Origin: Sphingosinicella xenopeptidilytica | GTDB lineage: Bacteria; Pseudomonadota; Alphaproteobacteria; Sphingomonadales; Sphingomonadaceae | Assembly (NCBI RefSeq): GCF_042676985.1 | Contig: NZ_JBHTIK010000007.1 | Location: 1-64,000, forward strand | Direction: 5' to 3' | Length of the DNA: 64,000 nucleotides | Shown: piece after piece, positions 46,008 through 54,360 of the stretch | How the letters are laid out: every line of letters starts with the position of its first letter | Numbering within the stretch: position 1 is the stretch's first letter | The notes under the pieces: generated by a model | What the model saw: the letters and a program-made list of their open reading frames with translations, nothing else | Database searches by the model: none | What the model was told of the DNA's origin: nothing | Position numbers and translations under genes: made by a program

Positions 46008-47321
46008 TCATACGATCCCGGCGCCGAGCCCGACCGGTTTGCGCTCCTGCGCCTTGCGCGCGCGCCATCCGCTGTCGCGGTAGAATTCGAGCACGTCGAT
46101 CGCGCCACCGGCCTCCATACGGGCCATGGCGACGATGGCCGAAACGTCGACACGGTACGCCCGCCGGAGTGCCTGGAATGCCATCATCGGATCGTCGCGA
46201 TCCTGCGCGTCGTGGAGCGCATCGCGGTCGATCAGCGCGGCCTTGGCGAATGCGCTGACGATCGACTCCGTCGACGACAGGAGGCTTTCGATCGGATCGG
46301 TCACGTTGTGCGACTGGTCGATCATGTAGGCCGGTGTCGGCCCCGGCACGCGCGCTTCGGCTTCCGCGAGTTCGTTGAAAACAAGGAAGAGCTGGTGCGG
46401 GTTGATCGATCCTGAATCGAGGTCGTCGTCGCCGTATTTGCTGTCGTTGAAATGGAAGCCGCCGAGGCGCCCGACGCGGTGCAGGCGGGCGACGATCTGC
46501 TCGATGTTCACATTCGGCGCGTGATGTCCGAGATCGACGAGGCACTTCGCCTTGGGGCCGAGTTCCTGCGCCGCCATCAGTGAGGAGCCCCAATCCGAAA
46601 TGATCGTCGAATAGAAGGCGGGCTCGAACATCTTGTGTTCGAGGAGTAGCTGCCAATCGTCAGGAAGGCGGCTGTAGATTTCGGACGTGGCCTCGATGTA
46701 CCGGTCGAGCGCGCGCGTGAAATCCTGCTGCCCCGGGAAGTTCGAGCCGTCCCCGACCCAAACCGTGAGCGCCTTCGATCCCAGCGTCTTGCCGATCTCG
46801 ATGCAATCGATGTTGTGGCGGATCGCCTGGGCGCGCACGGCGGTATCCGCCGCGCCGAGACTGCCGCTGCGGTAGCTGTGCTCAGCACCCGGCTGATCCT
46901 GGAAGGTATTCGAATTAACGGCATCGAAACCAAGCCCGTACGCCTCGGCCTCTTCGCGAAGCGCAACATAGTCGGACGCCCCGTCCCACGGGAAATGCAG
47001 CGACACGCGCGGCGCGGCGCGGCTCAATTGCTGCACCACGGCGCAGTCTGCGAGCTTTTCGTGAATGTTGGTCGGCTCGCCCGGAATCGGGAACTTGGCG
47101 AAGCGCGTCCCGCCGCGTCCCGTCGCCCAGGTGGGCAGGGCGAGGGAGAAGCCGGATACCTTCGCCTTCACGCCGTCGATGTCGATGCCGCGCCTTCCCA
47201 GCGCACGGCCGAGCGCTTCGTATTCGTCCGTCAGGGCCGCGATGTGCCGTGCATTGTGGTCCGCAATCTGCTCGGGCAAGAAAGGCTTGTCTGCCAAGGG
47301 TTCCTCCAGGATTTGACGCAT
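46008..47321 (-). CDS. rhaI: L-rhamnose isomerase, RhaI type
   Basis: 437 residues from ATG 47321. The xylose-isomerase-like barrel is marked by VSLHFPWDG, VWVGDGSNFPGQ, LLEHKMFEPAFYSTIISDWG, LVDLGHHAPNVN and GGFHFNDSKYGDDDLDSG, which supply the metal Glu, Asp and His residues. It matches the Pseudomonas stutzeri-type rhamnose isomerase rather than the enteric RhaA. It converts L-rhamnose to L-rhamnulose; this isomerase type is known to accept several deoxy-sugars. It is divergent from the kinase gene, and its stop faces repeat copy B. Confidence 0.9.
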   Translation of the reverse strand: MRQILEEPLADKPFLPEQIADHNARHIAALTDEYEALGRALGRRGIDIDGVKAKVSGFSLALPTWATGRGGTRFAKFPIPGEPTNIHEKLADCAVVQQLSRAAPRVSLHFPWDGASDYVALREEAEAYGLGFDAVNSNTFQDQPGAEHSYRSGSLGAADTAVRAQAIRHNIDCIEIGKTLGSKALTVWVGDGSNFPGQQDFTRALDRYIEATSEIYSRLPDDWQLLLEHKMFEPAFYSTIISDWGSSLMAAQELGPKAKCLVDLGHHAPNVNIEQIVARLHRVGRLGGFHFNDSKYGDDDLDSGSINPHQLFLVFNELAEAEARVPGPTPAYMIDQSHNVTDPIESLLSSTESIVSAFAKAALIDRDALHDAQDRDDPMMAFQALRRAYRVDVSAIVAMARMEAGGAIDVLEFYRDSGWRARKAQERKPVGLGAGIV

Positions 47322-47410
47322 TTTGCTTGTTTTAGATTTGATTTGATTGTTTATAGCGATGATCGTCGCTTGTCCAGACAGGCTGTCGGAAAGATGTGTG
47401 GGGGAGGGAT

Positions 47411-48838
47411 ATGGCTGGTCTGGTCGTTGTCATCGACATCGGAAAGACCCACAGCAAGGCGTCGTTGTGGACCCGGGACGGCCAGGAACTGGCACGGACC
47501 CGACACTCCAATCGGCAGGCCGAAGCCAACGGATATCCCTGTCTCGATATAGACGGTATCGAGGCGTGGTTACGCACCAGCCTGTCCGATTTTGCGCGCA
47601 TGGGAACCATCTCCGCGATCATTCCGATCGCGCACGGGGCAGCCTGCGCGGTTGTCCGGGGCCGGGAGCTTGTCGCCGCGCCCATGGATTATGAAGCCGA
47701 GCTGCCCGCCGACATCCTTGACGCCTATCGCGTCCACCGGGATGCTTTCAGCGAAACCGGCTCTCCGGCGATGGATCGCGGGCTCAATCTTGGCGCGCAG
47801 CTTCACGCGCTGGAAGGCCGTATTCCGGATCTTTTCGCCGGCGACGCGGTGATCGTCCCCTGGCCGCAGTATTGGGCATGGCGGCTCACGGGTATCGCCG
47901 TGTCGGAAGTCACCAGCCTCGGCGCGCATACCGATCTGTGGTCGCCGCTCGGCAAGACGCCCTCGCCCATGGCCGTGCGGCGTGGATGGGCGCAGCGCCT
48001 TGCGCCTCTTTGCCGTGCCGGGGATGTGGTCGGGACACTGCTTCCCGAATGGAGCGCGGCCACGGGTCTTCCAGCGGATACGCAGGTCCATGCCGGGCTC
48101 CACGATTCCAATGCCGCGCTGCTGGCCGCGCGGATGCATCCGGAAATCCGCGACCGCGATGCATCCATCGTTTCCACGGGCACATGGTTCGTCACGATGC
48201 GGTCGAGCAGGGATGCACAGTCCGCGTTCGCGGCGCTGGGCCAGGGCGGCGTCGTCAACGTCGATGTCAATGCGCTGCCGGTTCCGACTTTGATCTTCAT
48301 GGGCGGGCGCGAAGTCGAAATCCTATGCGGCGAAGGGATCAGGATCGATGATCCCCAGTACGAGGACGGCATCATGGCCGCGCTGCAGGAGTGCGTGTCC
48401 CGAGGCTCGATGATCCTGCCGACATTCGTGCCGGGCGTCGGCCCCTTCGCGAAGCAGTCGGGCGCATGGCAGAACCCGCCCCGGGATCCGGTAGCGCGCG
48501 CTGCCGCTGTAGCGCTTTATGCGGCCCTGCTGACGGATTTCGCGCTTGCACGCGTCGGTGCTCGCGGCACGATCATGATCGATGGCCGTTTTGCGCGTTC
48601 GAAGGCCTTCGTTTCCGTACTGGCGGGCCTTCGTTCGGATTGCCGGGTCTACGTCGCGCGGCAAGAGGCGGATCTGGCTCTCGGAGCGCTCGGCCTGCTC
48701 TCGCCGTCATTGACGGTACAGGCACCGCTCGACCTCGCAGTGCCGGTCGCCCTCGATCTTTCAAGCTACCGGGGCCACTGGCTGGAGATGACGCACTCCA
48801 GGGCATCTGCCGGAAAGCTCGTCGAGAAGCAGGGCTGA
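47411..48838 (+). CDS. FGGY-family carbohydrate kinase, probable L-rhamnulokinase
   Basis: 475 residues from ATG 47411, with GGGGAGGG directly upstream; ATG 47396 lacks a site. The first ATP-binding segment is VVVIDIGKTHSKASLW, followed by VVPWPQYWAWRLTG, the catalytic Asp in QVHAGLHDSNAALLA, VSTGTWFVTM and a C-terminal TIMIDGRFARSKAFV. It belongs to the FGGY group that phosphorylates L-rhamnulose or L-fuculose. Divergent position next to rhaI and absence of another kinase make L-rhamnulose the best guess. A hairpin terminator follows. Confidence 0.85.
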   Translation: MAGLVVVIDIGKTHSKASLWTRDGQELARTRHSNRQAEANGYPCLDIDGIEAWLRTSLSDFARMGTISAIIPIAHGAACAVVRGRELVAAPMDYEAELPADILDAYRVHRDAFSETGSPAMDRGLNLGAQLHALEGRIPDLFAGDAVIVPWPQYWAWRLTGIAVSEVTSLGAHTDLWSPLGKTPSPMAVRRGWAQRLAPLCRAGDVVGTLLPEWSAATGLPADTQVHAGLHDSNAALLAARMHPEIRDRDASIVSTGTWFVTMRSSRDAQSAFAALGQGGVVNVDVNALPVPTLIFMGGREVEILCGEGIRIDDPQYEDGIMAALQECVSRGSMILPTFVPGVGPFAKQSGAWQNPPRDPVARAAAVALYAALLTDFALARVGARGTIMIDGRFARSKAFVSVLAGLRSDCRVYVARQEADLALGALGLLSPSLTVQAPLDLAVPVALDLSSYRGHWLEMTHSRASAGKLVEKQG

Positions 48839-48877
48839 TCACTGAAGATCGGCTGCAATTGGTCCACACATACGAAA

Positions 48878-48907
48878 AGACCCGGCTCAGTCTCATGAAC
48901 CGGGTCT
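48878..48907. terminator. Bidirectional rho-independent terminator
   Basis: AGACCCGG (48878-48885) pairs with CCGGGTCT (48900-48907), with a 14-base loop. CTTTCGTT follows on the plus strand, and CCGGGTCTTTTCG gives a T-run on the minus strand. It ends both the kinase transcript and the convergent PEP-CTERM gene. Confidence 0.75.
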
Positions 48908-48935
48908 CTTTCGTTATTCAAACGCTGTGCGGCGT

Positions 48936-49751
48936 TCAGGCAGCCTTGCGGCGGCGGCGCGTGGCGCCGAGGCCGACGAGGCCGAGACCGAAGAGCGCAA
49001 GCGCGGCCGGTTCCGGAACTTCGCGGCCTTCGATCGACAGCACGAACTGCGCGAAGGTCGTCTTGGCTTCTTCCGTCAGGAAGCCGAAGCAGCCAGCGGC
49101 CACACCGGCCGAAGCGCAAGCTTCGTCGGAGAGGAAGCCGAGCGTTCCTGCCGTGTCCGGATCTTCGAAGATGAACAGCGAGTAGTTGGCGCCGTCATAG
49201 GAGAAGTCGAACTGACCGAAGTCGAAGTCGAGCACGAAGATGTCGGCACAACCTGCAGCATTGATGCCGACGCCAACGTCACCGCCATCGGCACACTTGC
49301 CGCCCGAACCCGCGTTCGGCGTCTCGATGAACGAGATGTTGAACGTGTGCTCAATCGGATCGAGCGCGCTACCGGCCGGATCAAACGGCGTCAGTGCGAT
49401 CGTGATCGACAGATCGGTGCTGAGCAGCGACTTCGTGCCGGTCGGAAGCGTGCGGTTCTCGTGATAATACTGATCAGCGAGGCTCCACGTGCCGTTGGTG
49501 TCAAGGAAACCGTCAGTCGGCGTGTCGGTGACGCCGATGGCGCTCTTGACGCTCGAAGGGCCCCACTGAATGCGCGTGGAGCTGATCTGCTGCGAGCCCG
49601 AGCCGCTGGCTTCGAAAACCGGGTTGGAGAACACCGAGGTCACTTCGTAGGACCAGGTGTTGACGAGCGCTGCCTGCGCAGCCGTGGACATTCCGGCCGC
49701 GGCGACGAGTGCCATCGCGGGCAGAACCTTGTTGAGAACCTTGTTGCGCAT
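48936..49751 (-). CDS. PEP-CTERM sorting domain protein, THxN-like
   Basis: 271 residues from ATG 49751, with AGGAGG upstream. The signal peptide ends MSTAAQAAL near 28. The body is a secreted beta-rich domain with TRIQWGPS, YYHENRTL (an H-E-N variant of the THxN motif) and four cysteines in two acidic segments. The C-terminus is the classical tripartite sorting tag: PEPAALALFGLGLVGLGA then RRRRK. An exosortase would cleave this tag and anchor the protein in the extracellular matrix; no exosortase gene is in the window. A strong sigma-54 promoter precedes it. Confidence 0.9.
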   Translation of the reverse strand: MRNKVLNKVLPAMALVAAAGMSTAAQAALVNTWSYEVTSVFSNPVFEASGSGSQQISSTRIQWGPSSVKSAIGVTDTPTDGFLDTNGTWSLADQYYHENRTLPTGTKSLLSTDLSITIALTPFDPAGSALDPIEHTFNISFIETPNAGSGGKCADGGDVGVGINAAGCADIFVLDFDFGQFDFSYDGANYSLFIFEDPDTAGTLGFLSDEACASAGVAAGCFGFLTEEAKTTFAQFVLSIEGREVPEPAALALFGLGLVGLGATRRRRKAA

Positions 49752-49789
49752 TGTACGCCTCCTGAGAACTGATAGCCGAAAATCAGGAA

Positions 49790-49805
49790 AGCAAGTCGCG
49801 TGCCA
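49790..49805 (-). promoter_or_regulatory. Sigma-54 promoter of the PEP-CTERM gene
   Basis: On the minus strand the sequence TGGCACGCGACTTGCT matches the -24/-12 consensus TGGCAC-N5-TTGCW exactly, with ten bases between GG and GC. Transcription would begin near 49779, giving a leader of about 28 bases with AGGAGGCGT ahead of ATG 49751. Sigma-54 needs an enhancer-binding regulator; PEP-CTERM systems are known to use the PrsK/PrsR pair. A TGTAAAGAATCCCGAC stretch at 49889 could be an activator site. Confidence 0.75.
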
Positions 49806-49933
49806 TTTGCGCTATGCGTGAAGAAAGGGTTAATTTTCCGAGGCTAACGGGCCGTCCGTTCCGGCGGCGAAAAAAGCGTTCCGAAAATTGTAAAGAATCC
49901 CGACGACCTGCGGTGAGGCGTCCGAAATGATGC

Positions 49934-50263
49934 TCAATGCACGGCGGCGCGGGAGAAGAGCCGGAGAACGATCACCCCGGCGAGGATCAGGGCTATGCCC
50001 ACGAAGGCCGGCGCATCGAGCGTCTGCTTCAGGAACGCCCAGCCGATGAAGGTGATAAGCACGATGCCGACGCCTGCCCATATGGCGTAGGCGATCCCTA
50101 CGGGAATGCTCTGGAGGGCCAGCGACATCAGGTAGAACGACGTCGCGAAGCTGACGAGGACGATGAGTGTAGGCGTCAGCCGTGTGAACCCTGCGGTCTG
50201 GCTGAGCGCGGAGGTGCCGATCGTTTCGGCAACGATGGCGCCCGCAAGATAGAGATAGTGCAT
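49934..50263 (-). CDS. SMR-family small multidrug efflux protein, EmrE-like
   Basis: 109 residues from ATG 50263, four transmembrane helices. The essential membrane glutamate is in AGAIVAETIGTSAL near residue 13, corresponding to Glu14 of EmrE, and IPVGIAYAIWAGVGIVLI is the family signature. The full length agrees with EmrE (110). It exports cationic, hydrophobic compounds in exchange for protons as a dimer. It is a single gene 66 bases after the GNAT-like gene in the same direction. Confidence 0.9.
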   Translation of the reverse strand: MHYLYLAGAIVAETIGTSALSQTAGFTRLTPTLIVLVSFATSFYLMSLALQSIPVGIAYAIWAGVGIVLITFIGWAFLKQTLDAPAFVGIALILAGVIVLRLFSRAAVH

Positions 50264-50329
50264 GAAAACCGTCCTCCCCCGCTCATCCTCAAACAGAACC
50301 GGAAGAGGGACGCGGGCAGAGGCCGCCCG

Positions 50330-51403
50330 TCAAGCCCTTTCGGACACCATCGTCGGCGCGCGCGCGATGTCGTCGCTTGTCGGCTTGCCATACACGATGA
50401 ACTTTTCGGCCTTGCCGTCGTCGTTCAGGTAGAAATTCGGGATCGTCAGCAGCGGCCGCAGGCCATACAGCTCGTAAATGCGGCGGGCGTGGCGGTATTT
50501 TTCACAATCGGAGGTTTCGAGGCAGAACCAGCGCGCGCCGTTCTGTTTGGCGCGGTTTTCCGTCAGGCGCAGCGTTTCGAACACCGCGTCCCGCCGCGCG
50601 CGTGCCGGATCGATGGCGCCCCAGGCGCCCCACGTGACGTCGCGCCAGAATTCCGTTTCGTAGATGCCGGTAAGACCGATGATCGAGCCGCTGCATTCCA
50701 CGACGCTGAACTCGCAGTCCGAAGAGACGCTGCGGCGACCGCTGAAGCGAAGCCGCACCACCGGCTGAAGCGGGTCGATGAGCCTTTTCCGCTCGGCATA
50801 CAGGTAGATATGTTCGCCGTGCCCGTCCGGAATATGGCCGGCGATGCGGAAGCCGGCAGCCAGGAACTGCGGCGCGTGAACGCGCTCGAGGCGAACGACC
50901 AGCAGACGGTGGAAACGTGGCCAGCGGCGCATCGCTGCCATGGCGAGGTCCACCGCGGCTTCGGGCTGAGAAGCGAGATCGATCCATGCGACGTCGCGGC
51001 CATGCACGAACGAGGACAGGAGATCGAGCGTCACGGTCTCGCCTGCGTCCTCGATATGGACTTCCCATTTCGCCCACATAGACGTGATGTGCGGGAAGCC
51101 GGCTTTGCGCGCGAAATGCCAAAGATAGCTGCGCGCGACGAGGCCGACCTCGCCGCTGAAGTTGTCCGCAGCGATTTTCATCGCGCGGGCAACATCGCCG
51201 ATTTTGAGCGGTCTGATCGAATACTTGGCGAAATCCCGGGCTTTTTTGCGGCGTTCTATTTTGCCCGGCTGTAATTTTTCCGCGCGATCCGGAAAATTGC
51301 AATTAGCGTTAATCCCGTGATAACTTTCATTGTTTACAGGATTTTCAAGAACGTCAAAGGTCTCACTCGGATTGATACTTTCCGTTAGACCCAGATTGTT
51401 CAT
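50330..51403 (-). CDS. GNAT-like acetyltransferase domain protein
   Basis: 357 residues from ATG 51403. The first ~65 residues are polar and AT-richly coded, probably disordered. The rest looks like an acyltransferase pair: a central part with MKIAADNFSGEVGLVARSYLWHF and VARIDLA-like strands, and a C-terminal GNAT fold with VVECSGSIIGLTGIYET then WGAWGAIDPARARRDAVFETLRLTENRAKQNGARWFCLET and HARRIYELYGLRP. Acetyl-CoA binding is inferred from the R-x-x-G/A-like turn. The target is unknown. Its upstream 447 bases hold no gene and are AT-rich relative to the window. Confidence 0.6.
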   Translation of the reverse strand: MNNLGLTESINPSETFDVLENPVNNESYHGINANCNFPDRAEKLQPGKIERRKKARDFAKYSIRPLKIGDVARAMKIAADNFSGEVGLVARSYLWHFARKAGFPHITSMWAKWEVHIEDAGETVTLDLLSSFVHGRDVAWIDLASQPEAAVDLAMAAMRRWPRFHRLLVVRLERVHAPQFLAAGFRIAGHIPDGHGEHIYLYAERKRLIDPLQPVVRLRFSGRRSVSSDCEFSVVECSGSIIGLTGIYETEFWRDVTWGAWGAIDPARARRDAVFETLRLTENRAKQNGARWFCLETSDCEKYRHARRIYELYGLRPLLTIPNFYLNDDGKAEKFIVYGKPTSDDIARAPTMVSERA

Positions 51404-51850
51404 GCTTCGACCCGATCGCGAAATTATTATTATTGAACTCGGTCTTTTTTTGACCCGAATCCTGCCTGCTGCCACTCTGTAAAACTGGTATTTTGACCCA
51501 GAGTATTGACCGGCGTTTGTTAACAAACTCTAACTTCGTTTTCCGGCGATGCCCATATATGGTTTCGGCTCCGAGACTCGGCCGGTCCTTCTGAAAAAAC
51601 GGCTGGTCGTATTCCTCGCCCCGCCGCGAGATTCCGCGGAATCTTGAGCCCGCATCGAAAGCGTCGATCCGCTCACCAAACCCTGTTTGAAACCAGCCGA
51701 AGCAGCGTGTGGTCGCCGACTGTTCGAGACAGCAAAAACCGGCCAATTTCGAACCCGTCAGGGTTCGCTAGGCCGACCGGCCGCCCGAGCTTATGCGAGG
51801 AAAGCCAAGGCCGCGGATGCGGCTGCCCGCCGCTTGCGGGACAACAGAAT
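51404..51850. other. Gene-free stretch, AT-richer, with a terminator
   Basis: No credible gene is present on either strand; the short open frames have no ribosome site or recognisable protein. The left half, before the GNAT-like gene, is the most AT-rich part of the window (runs such as AAATTATTATTATT) and probably carries that gene's promoter. The right half contains a composite hairpin that ends the tRNA transcript. I see no integrase, direct repeat or other mobile element here. Confidence 0.5.
51734..51775 (-). terminator. Rho-independent terminator of tRNA-Arg
   Basis: On the minus strand an inner stem CGAACCC/GGGTTCG (51767-51761 with 51756-51750, 4-base loop) is flanked by CGGCC/GGCCG (51775-51771 with 51744-51740) and ends in GTTTTTG. 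It lies about 75 bases past the 3' end of tRNA-Arg(CCT). Confidence 0.6.
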
Positions 51851-51927
51851 TGGTGCCCCCGAGAGGATTCGAACCTCTGGCCTGCGGTTTAGGAAACCGT
51901 CGCTCTATCCTGCTGAGCTACGGGGGC
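51851..51927 (-). tRNA. tRNA-Arg, anticodon CCT
   Basis: The minus strand reads GCCCCCGTAGCTCAGCAGG from 51927. It has a 7-bp acceptor stem (GCCCCCG with CGGGGGC), D arm GCTC/GAGC, an anticodon loop TTCCTAA giving CCT, the T arm with GTTCGAATC, discriminator A at 51854 and an encoded CCA at 51853-51851. All four arms close. It decodes AGG arginine codons. Confidence 0.95.
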
Positions 51928-51964
51928 ACTGCGCTCGCATCAGTGGCGGCAGCGGGCGAAAATA

Positions 51965-52417
51965 TCAAGCGTCGGTGCGGCCGGTGCGCGTGGGGAACAG
52001 CAGCGGCATTGCTTCGATGCCTTCATCGCGAAGCTGCGCGGCTTCGTCAGCGCTCGTTTCGCCGTAGATGCCGCGTGCGTCGGTTTCGCCGTAGTGGATC
52101 GCGCGCGCTTCCTCGGCGAAACGTCCCCCGACATACTCGCTGCTTTCGATCATGCTCTTCTGCAGGTCGGCGAGCGCGCCCAGCATCTGCTTGATCCGCG
52201 CGTAGTCGCCCCCTGCCACGGGAACAGGTGGGGCATCCGCGCGCGTGTTGCCCTTGGCGGGAACGGCGGGCGCCATCACCGCCTTGGTGATCTCGGCGTT
52301 GCCGCACAGCGGGCACGCGAGAAGGCCACGTTCCTTCTGTGTCTCATAGTCGATCGAGGAGCCGAACCACGCCTCGAAGACGTGGGCCTCGCCGCATTTC
52401 AGGTCGAAGACGATCAC
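51965..52417 (-). CDS. DUF1178-family protein
   Basis: 150 residues from ATG 52417 (MIVFDLKCGEAHVFEAWFGSS). The N-terminal segment with a zinc-ribbon-like CPLCGNAEITKAVMAP near 35-50 is typical of the DUF1178 family, common in alphaproteobacteria and of unknown function. The start overlaps the stop of the nitrilase-family gene as ATGA, so they are translated together, an arrangement seen often in this group. Confidence 0.85.
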   Translation of the reverse strand: MIVFDLKCGEAHVFEAWFGSSIDYETQKERGLLACPLCGNAEITKAVMAPAVPAKGNTRADAPPVPVAGGDYARIKQMLGALADLQKSMIESSEYVGGRFAEEARAIHYGETDARGIYGETSADEAAQLRDEGIEAMPLLFPTRTGRTDA

Positions 52418-53238
52418 GGCGCGGCGATGTCCCTGCGGTGTTGGAGCACGGGGATGCGGCGGCGCACGTCCGCGATGCGTTCAAGATCGATCTCGACGAA
52501 GTGGAGGCCGGGCTCCTCTCCCGCATCGAGCAGGATGTCGCCCCAGGGGTCGATCACCAGCGAGTGGCCGTAGGTGGATCGGCCGTCCTCATGCTCGCCG
52601 GTCTGCGCGGCGGCGACCACGAACGAGGCGGTTTCGATGGCGCGGGCGCGGAGCAGCGTGTGCCAGTGCGCGCGGCCCGTGGGGCGTGTGAAGGCGGCCG
52701 GGAGCGCGATCACCTGCGCGCCGGCGCCGCTCAGCGCATCGAACAGGCGGGGGAAGCGCACGTCGTAGCAGATGGCGAGGCCGAGCGTGCCGACGGGCGT
52801 TTCGGCAAGCGCGACGCCTGCGCCTGCCACGAAGCTCGCGGATTCGCGGTAATATTCACCGGGCGCGGCCTCGACATCGAACAGGTGCATCTTGTCGTAA
52901 CGCGCGCGGATCTCGCCCTTGTCGTCGATCACGAGGCTGCGGTTGACGAGGCGGTCGGCATAGCGCGCATCGCGCAGCGCGAGCGAGCCGAGCGCCACCC
53001 AGATGCCCGCCTTCCGCGCGGCCTCGCGCGCGGCCGCGAGTGCGACGTCGTCTTCCTCGCCGCGTGCATTGGCAAAGAGGCGCGCGGTGTTCCGATCCAG
53101 AATCCCCGACATTTCGGGCGTGAACAGCATTTTCGCGCCACCCGTGGCGGCGGCTTCCACATGGTTCGAGAGCGCGGCGGCGTTGACGGCGGAGTCCGTT
53201 CCGGACGTCATCTGGGCGATGGCGATGCGTGTCGTCAT
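52414..53238 (-). CDS. Carbon-nitrogen hydrolase, Nit1/omega-amidase-like
   Basis: 274 residues from ATG 53238 (MTTRIAIAQMTSG). The catalytic triad is visible: Glu in LLFTPEMSGIL near 44, Lys in YDKMHLFDV near 110 and Cys in LGLAICYDVRFPRLFD near 148. The latter segment and MLFTPEMS are Nit1-type, a group that repairs deaminated glutathione. A Nit1 role would suit the glutaredoxin gene 20 bases upstream. It is in a leftward run grxC, nitrilase, DUF1178. Confidence 0.87.
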   Translation of the reverse strand: MTTRIAIAQMTSGTDSAVNAAALSNHVEAAATGGAKMLFTPEMSGILDRNTARLFANARGEEDDVALAAAREAARKAGIWVALGSLALRDARYADRLVNRSLVIDDKGEIRARYDKMHLFDVEAAPGEYYRESASFVAGAGVALAETPVGTLGLAICYDVRFPRLFDALSGAGAQVIALPAAFTRPTGRAHWHTLLRARAIETASFVVAAAQTGEHEDGRSTYGHSLVIDPWGDILLDAGEEPGLHFVEIDLERIADVRRRIPVLQHRRDIAAP

Positions 53239-53257
53239 GGGGCTGGATATGGGGCGT

Positions 53258-53521
53258 TCAGGCGGTTTGCGCCAGTAGCGGATCGAGCTTGCCGTCGGCG
53301 TCGAGCGCCGCGAGATCGTCCGATCCGCCGATATGCTGCCCGCCGATGAAAATCTGCGGCACGGTGGTGCGACCGTGCGCGCGCTGGATCATCTCGGAGC
53401 GGCGGTCCCCGCACAGCGTGATGTCAATCTCCTCGAAAGCGGCACCCTTCGCTTTCAAGAGCGACTTCGCGCGTGTGCAGTAGGGGCACAGGAATTTCGT
53501 GTAGATTTCAATCTTGGACAA
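53258..53521 (-). CDS. grxC: Glutaredoxin 3
   Basis: 87 residues from TTG 53521, which has AGGGA seven bases upstream; longer starts run into the ComF-like gene region. The redox motif is CPYC at residues 11-14 in YTKFLCPYCTRAKSLL, the cis-Pro segment is TTVPQIFIGGQHIGGSDDL with the glutathione-binding residues. Length fits GrxC (83-87). It reduces disulfides with glutathione in the cytoplasm and heads the run with the nitrilase and DUF1178 genes. Confidence 0.92.
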   Translation of the reverse strand: MSKIEIYTKFLCPYCTRAKSLLKAKGAAFEEIDITLCGDRRSEMIQRAHGRTTVPQIFIGGQHIGGSDDLAALDADGKLDPLLAQTA

Positions 53522-53543
53522 ACTGCGATCCCTTTGGCTCTTT

Positions 53544-54305
53544 TCAGCCCTGTTCGACAGTATCATGGGTGACGCGGGCGAAAGTTACAATATCTATGCG
53601 CGCTGCCCCGGCGCGGCGAAGTGCGCGGGCGCAGGCCTCCGCAGTGGCGCCCGTCGTCATCACATCGTCCACCAGCAGGATGTGTGCCCCCTTGATACGC
53701 GCCGCCGCGCGGACGCGGATCGCGCCGCGTACGTTCTCCGCGCGCTGGCGCCGCGACATGCCGCGGCTGATCGGCGTATCGCGCACGCGGGTGAGCGCAG
53801 TGGCAAGCACGCCGAGCCCGGTGCGCCGGGCCAGCGCGTGCGCCAGCAGTGCGGCCTGATTGAAGCGGCGCAGGCGCAGGCGGCGCGTGTGCAGCGGCAC
53901 CGGCACGAGGAGTGGCTGATCGGCGAGCATCGGCGCGGCGGCGCGGGCCATCATGCCTGCCATGATGCGCGCCAGCGCGGTGCGGTCGCCGTGCTTCAAT
54001 GCCAGCACGAGCCCGCCGCTTGCCGCGTTGTAAGCCAGCGCGGCGCGGGCGTGGTCGAACGGCGGCGGCGTTTCCATGCACGCGCCGCAAAGCGCCTCGT
54101 CTCCCGCGCTATAGGCGAACGGCAGGCCGCAGCAGGCGCACATCGGCGCGGTGAGGAAGTTGAGGCGCGACCAGCACGGCGCGCAGAAGCTGCCGTCCTC
54201 GCCCACGATCGTACGGCACGACGGGCAGCGCGGCGGCAGCAGCAGGTCGATAAAACCCGCGCCTGTTCGTTTCAGAAGCTGGAAGACTGCCCTCTCCATC
54301 GGCAT
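53544..54305 (-). CDS. ComF-family phosphoribosyltransferase-like protein
   Basis: 253 residues from ATG 54305; ATG 54299 is equally possible. The N-terminus has a zinc-binding double-zinc-ribbon: CPSC, CAPC, CACC and CGAC pairs between residues 30 and 80. The C-terminal phosphoribosyltransferase domain has the PRPP-binding ILLVDDVMTTGATAEACARAL near 205-225, with NQAALLAHAL and RRQRAENVRGAI before it. ComF proteins act in DNA uptake in naturally competent bacteria. It is divergent from the methyltransferase at 54361. Confidence 0.88.
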   Translation of the reverse strand: MPMERAVFQLLKRTGAGFIDLLLPPRCPSCRTIVGEDGSFCAPCWSRLNFLTAPMCACCGLPFAYSAGDEALCGACMETPPPFDHARAALAYNAASGGLVLALKHGDRTALARIMAGMMARAAAPMLADQPLLVPVPLHTRRLRLRRFNQAALLAHALARRTGLGVLATALTRVRDTPISRGMSRRQRAENVRGAIRVRAAARIKGAHILLVDDVMTTGATAEACARALRRAGAARIDIVTFARVTHDTVEQG

Positions 54306-54360
54306 GTCGTAGCAGCCTGGCATTGCGCTTGCAGCCTCCCTCGGACAAGAGGTGCCCTGC

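Noticed and set aside
51363..51746. A 127-codon open frame upstream of the GNAT-like gene
   Set aside because: It overlaps the GNAT gene start in another frame, lacks a ribosome site and contains low-complexity Asn runs from AT-rich intergenic DNA.
51404..51927. Genomic island or attachment site next to tRNA-Arg
   Set aside because: The gap is AT-richer and tRNA genes are common targets, but there is no integrase, no repeat of the tRNA 3' end and the flanking genes look native.
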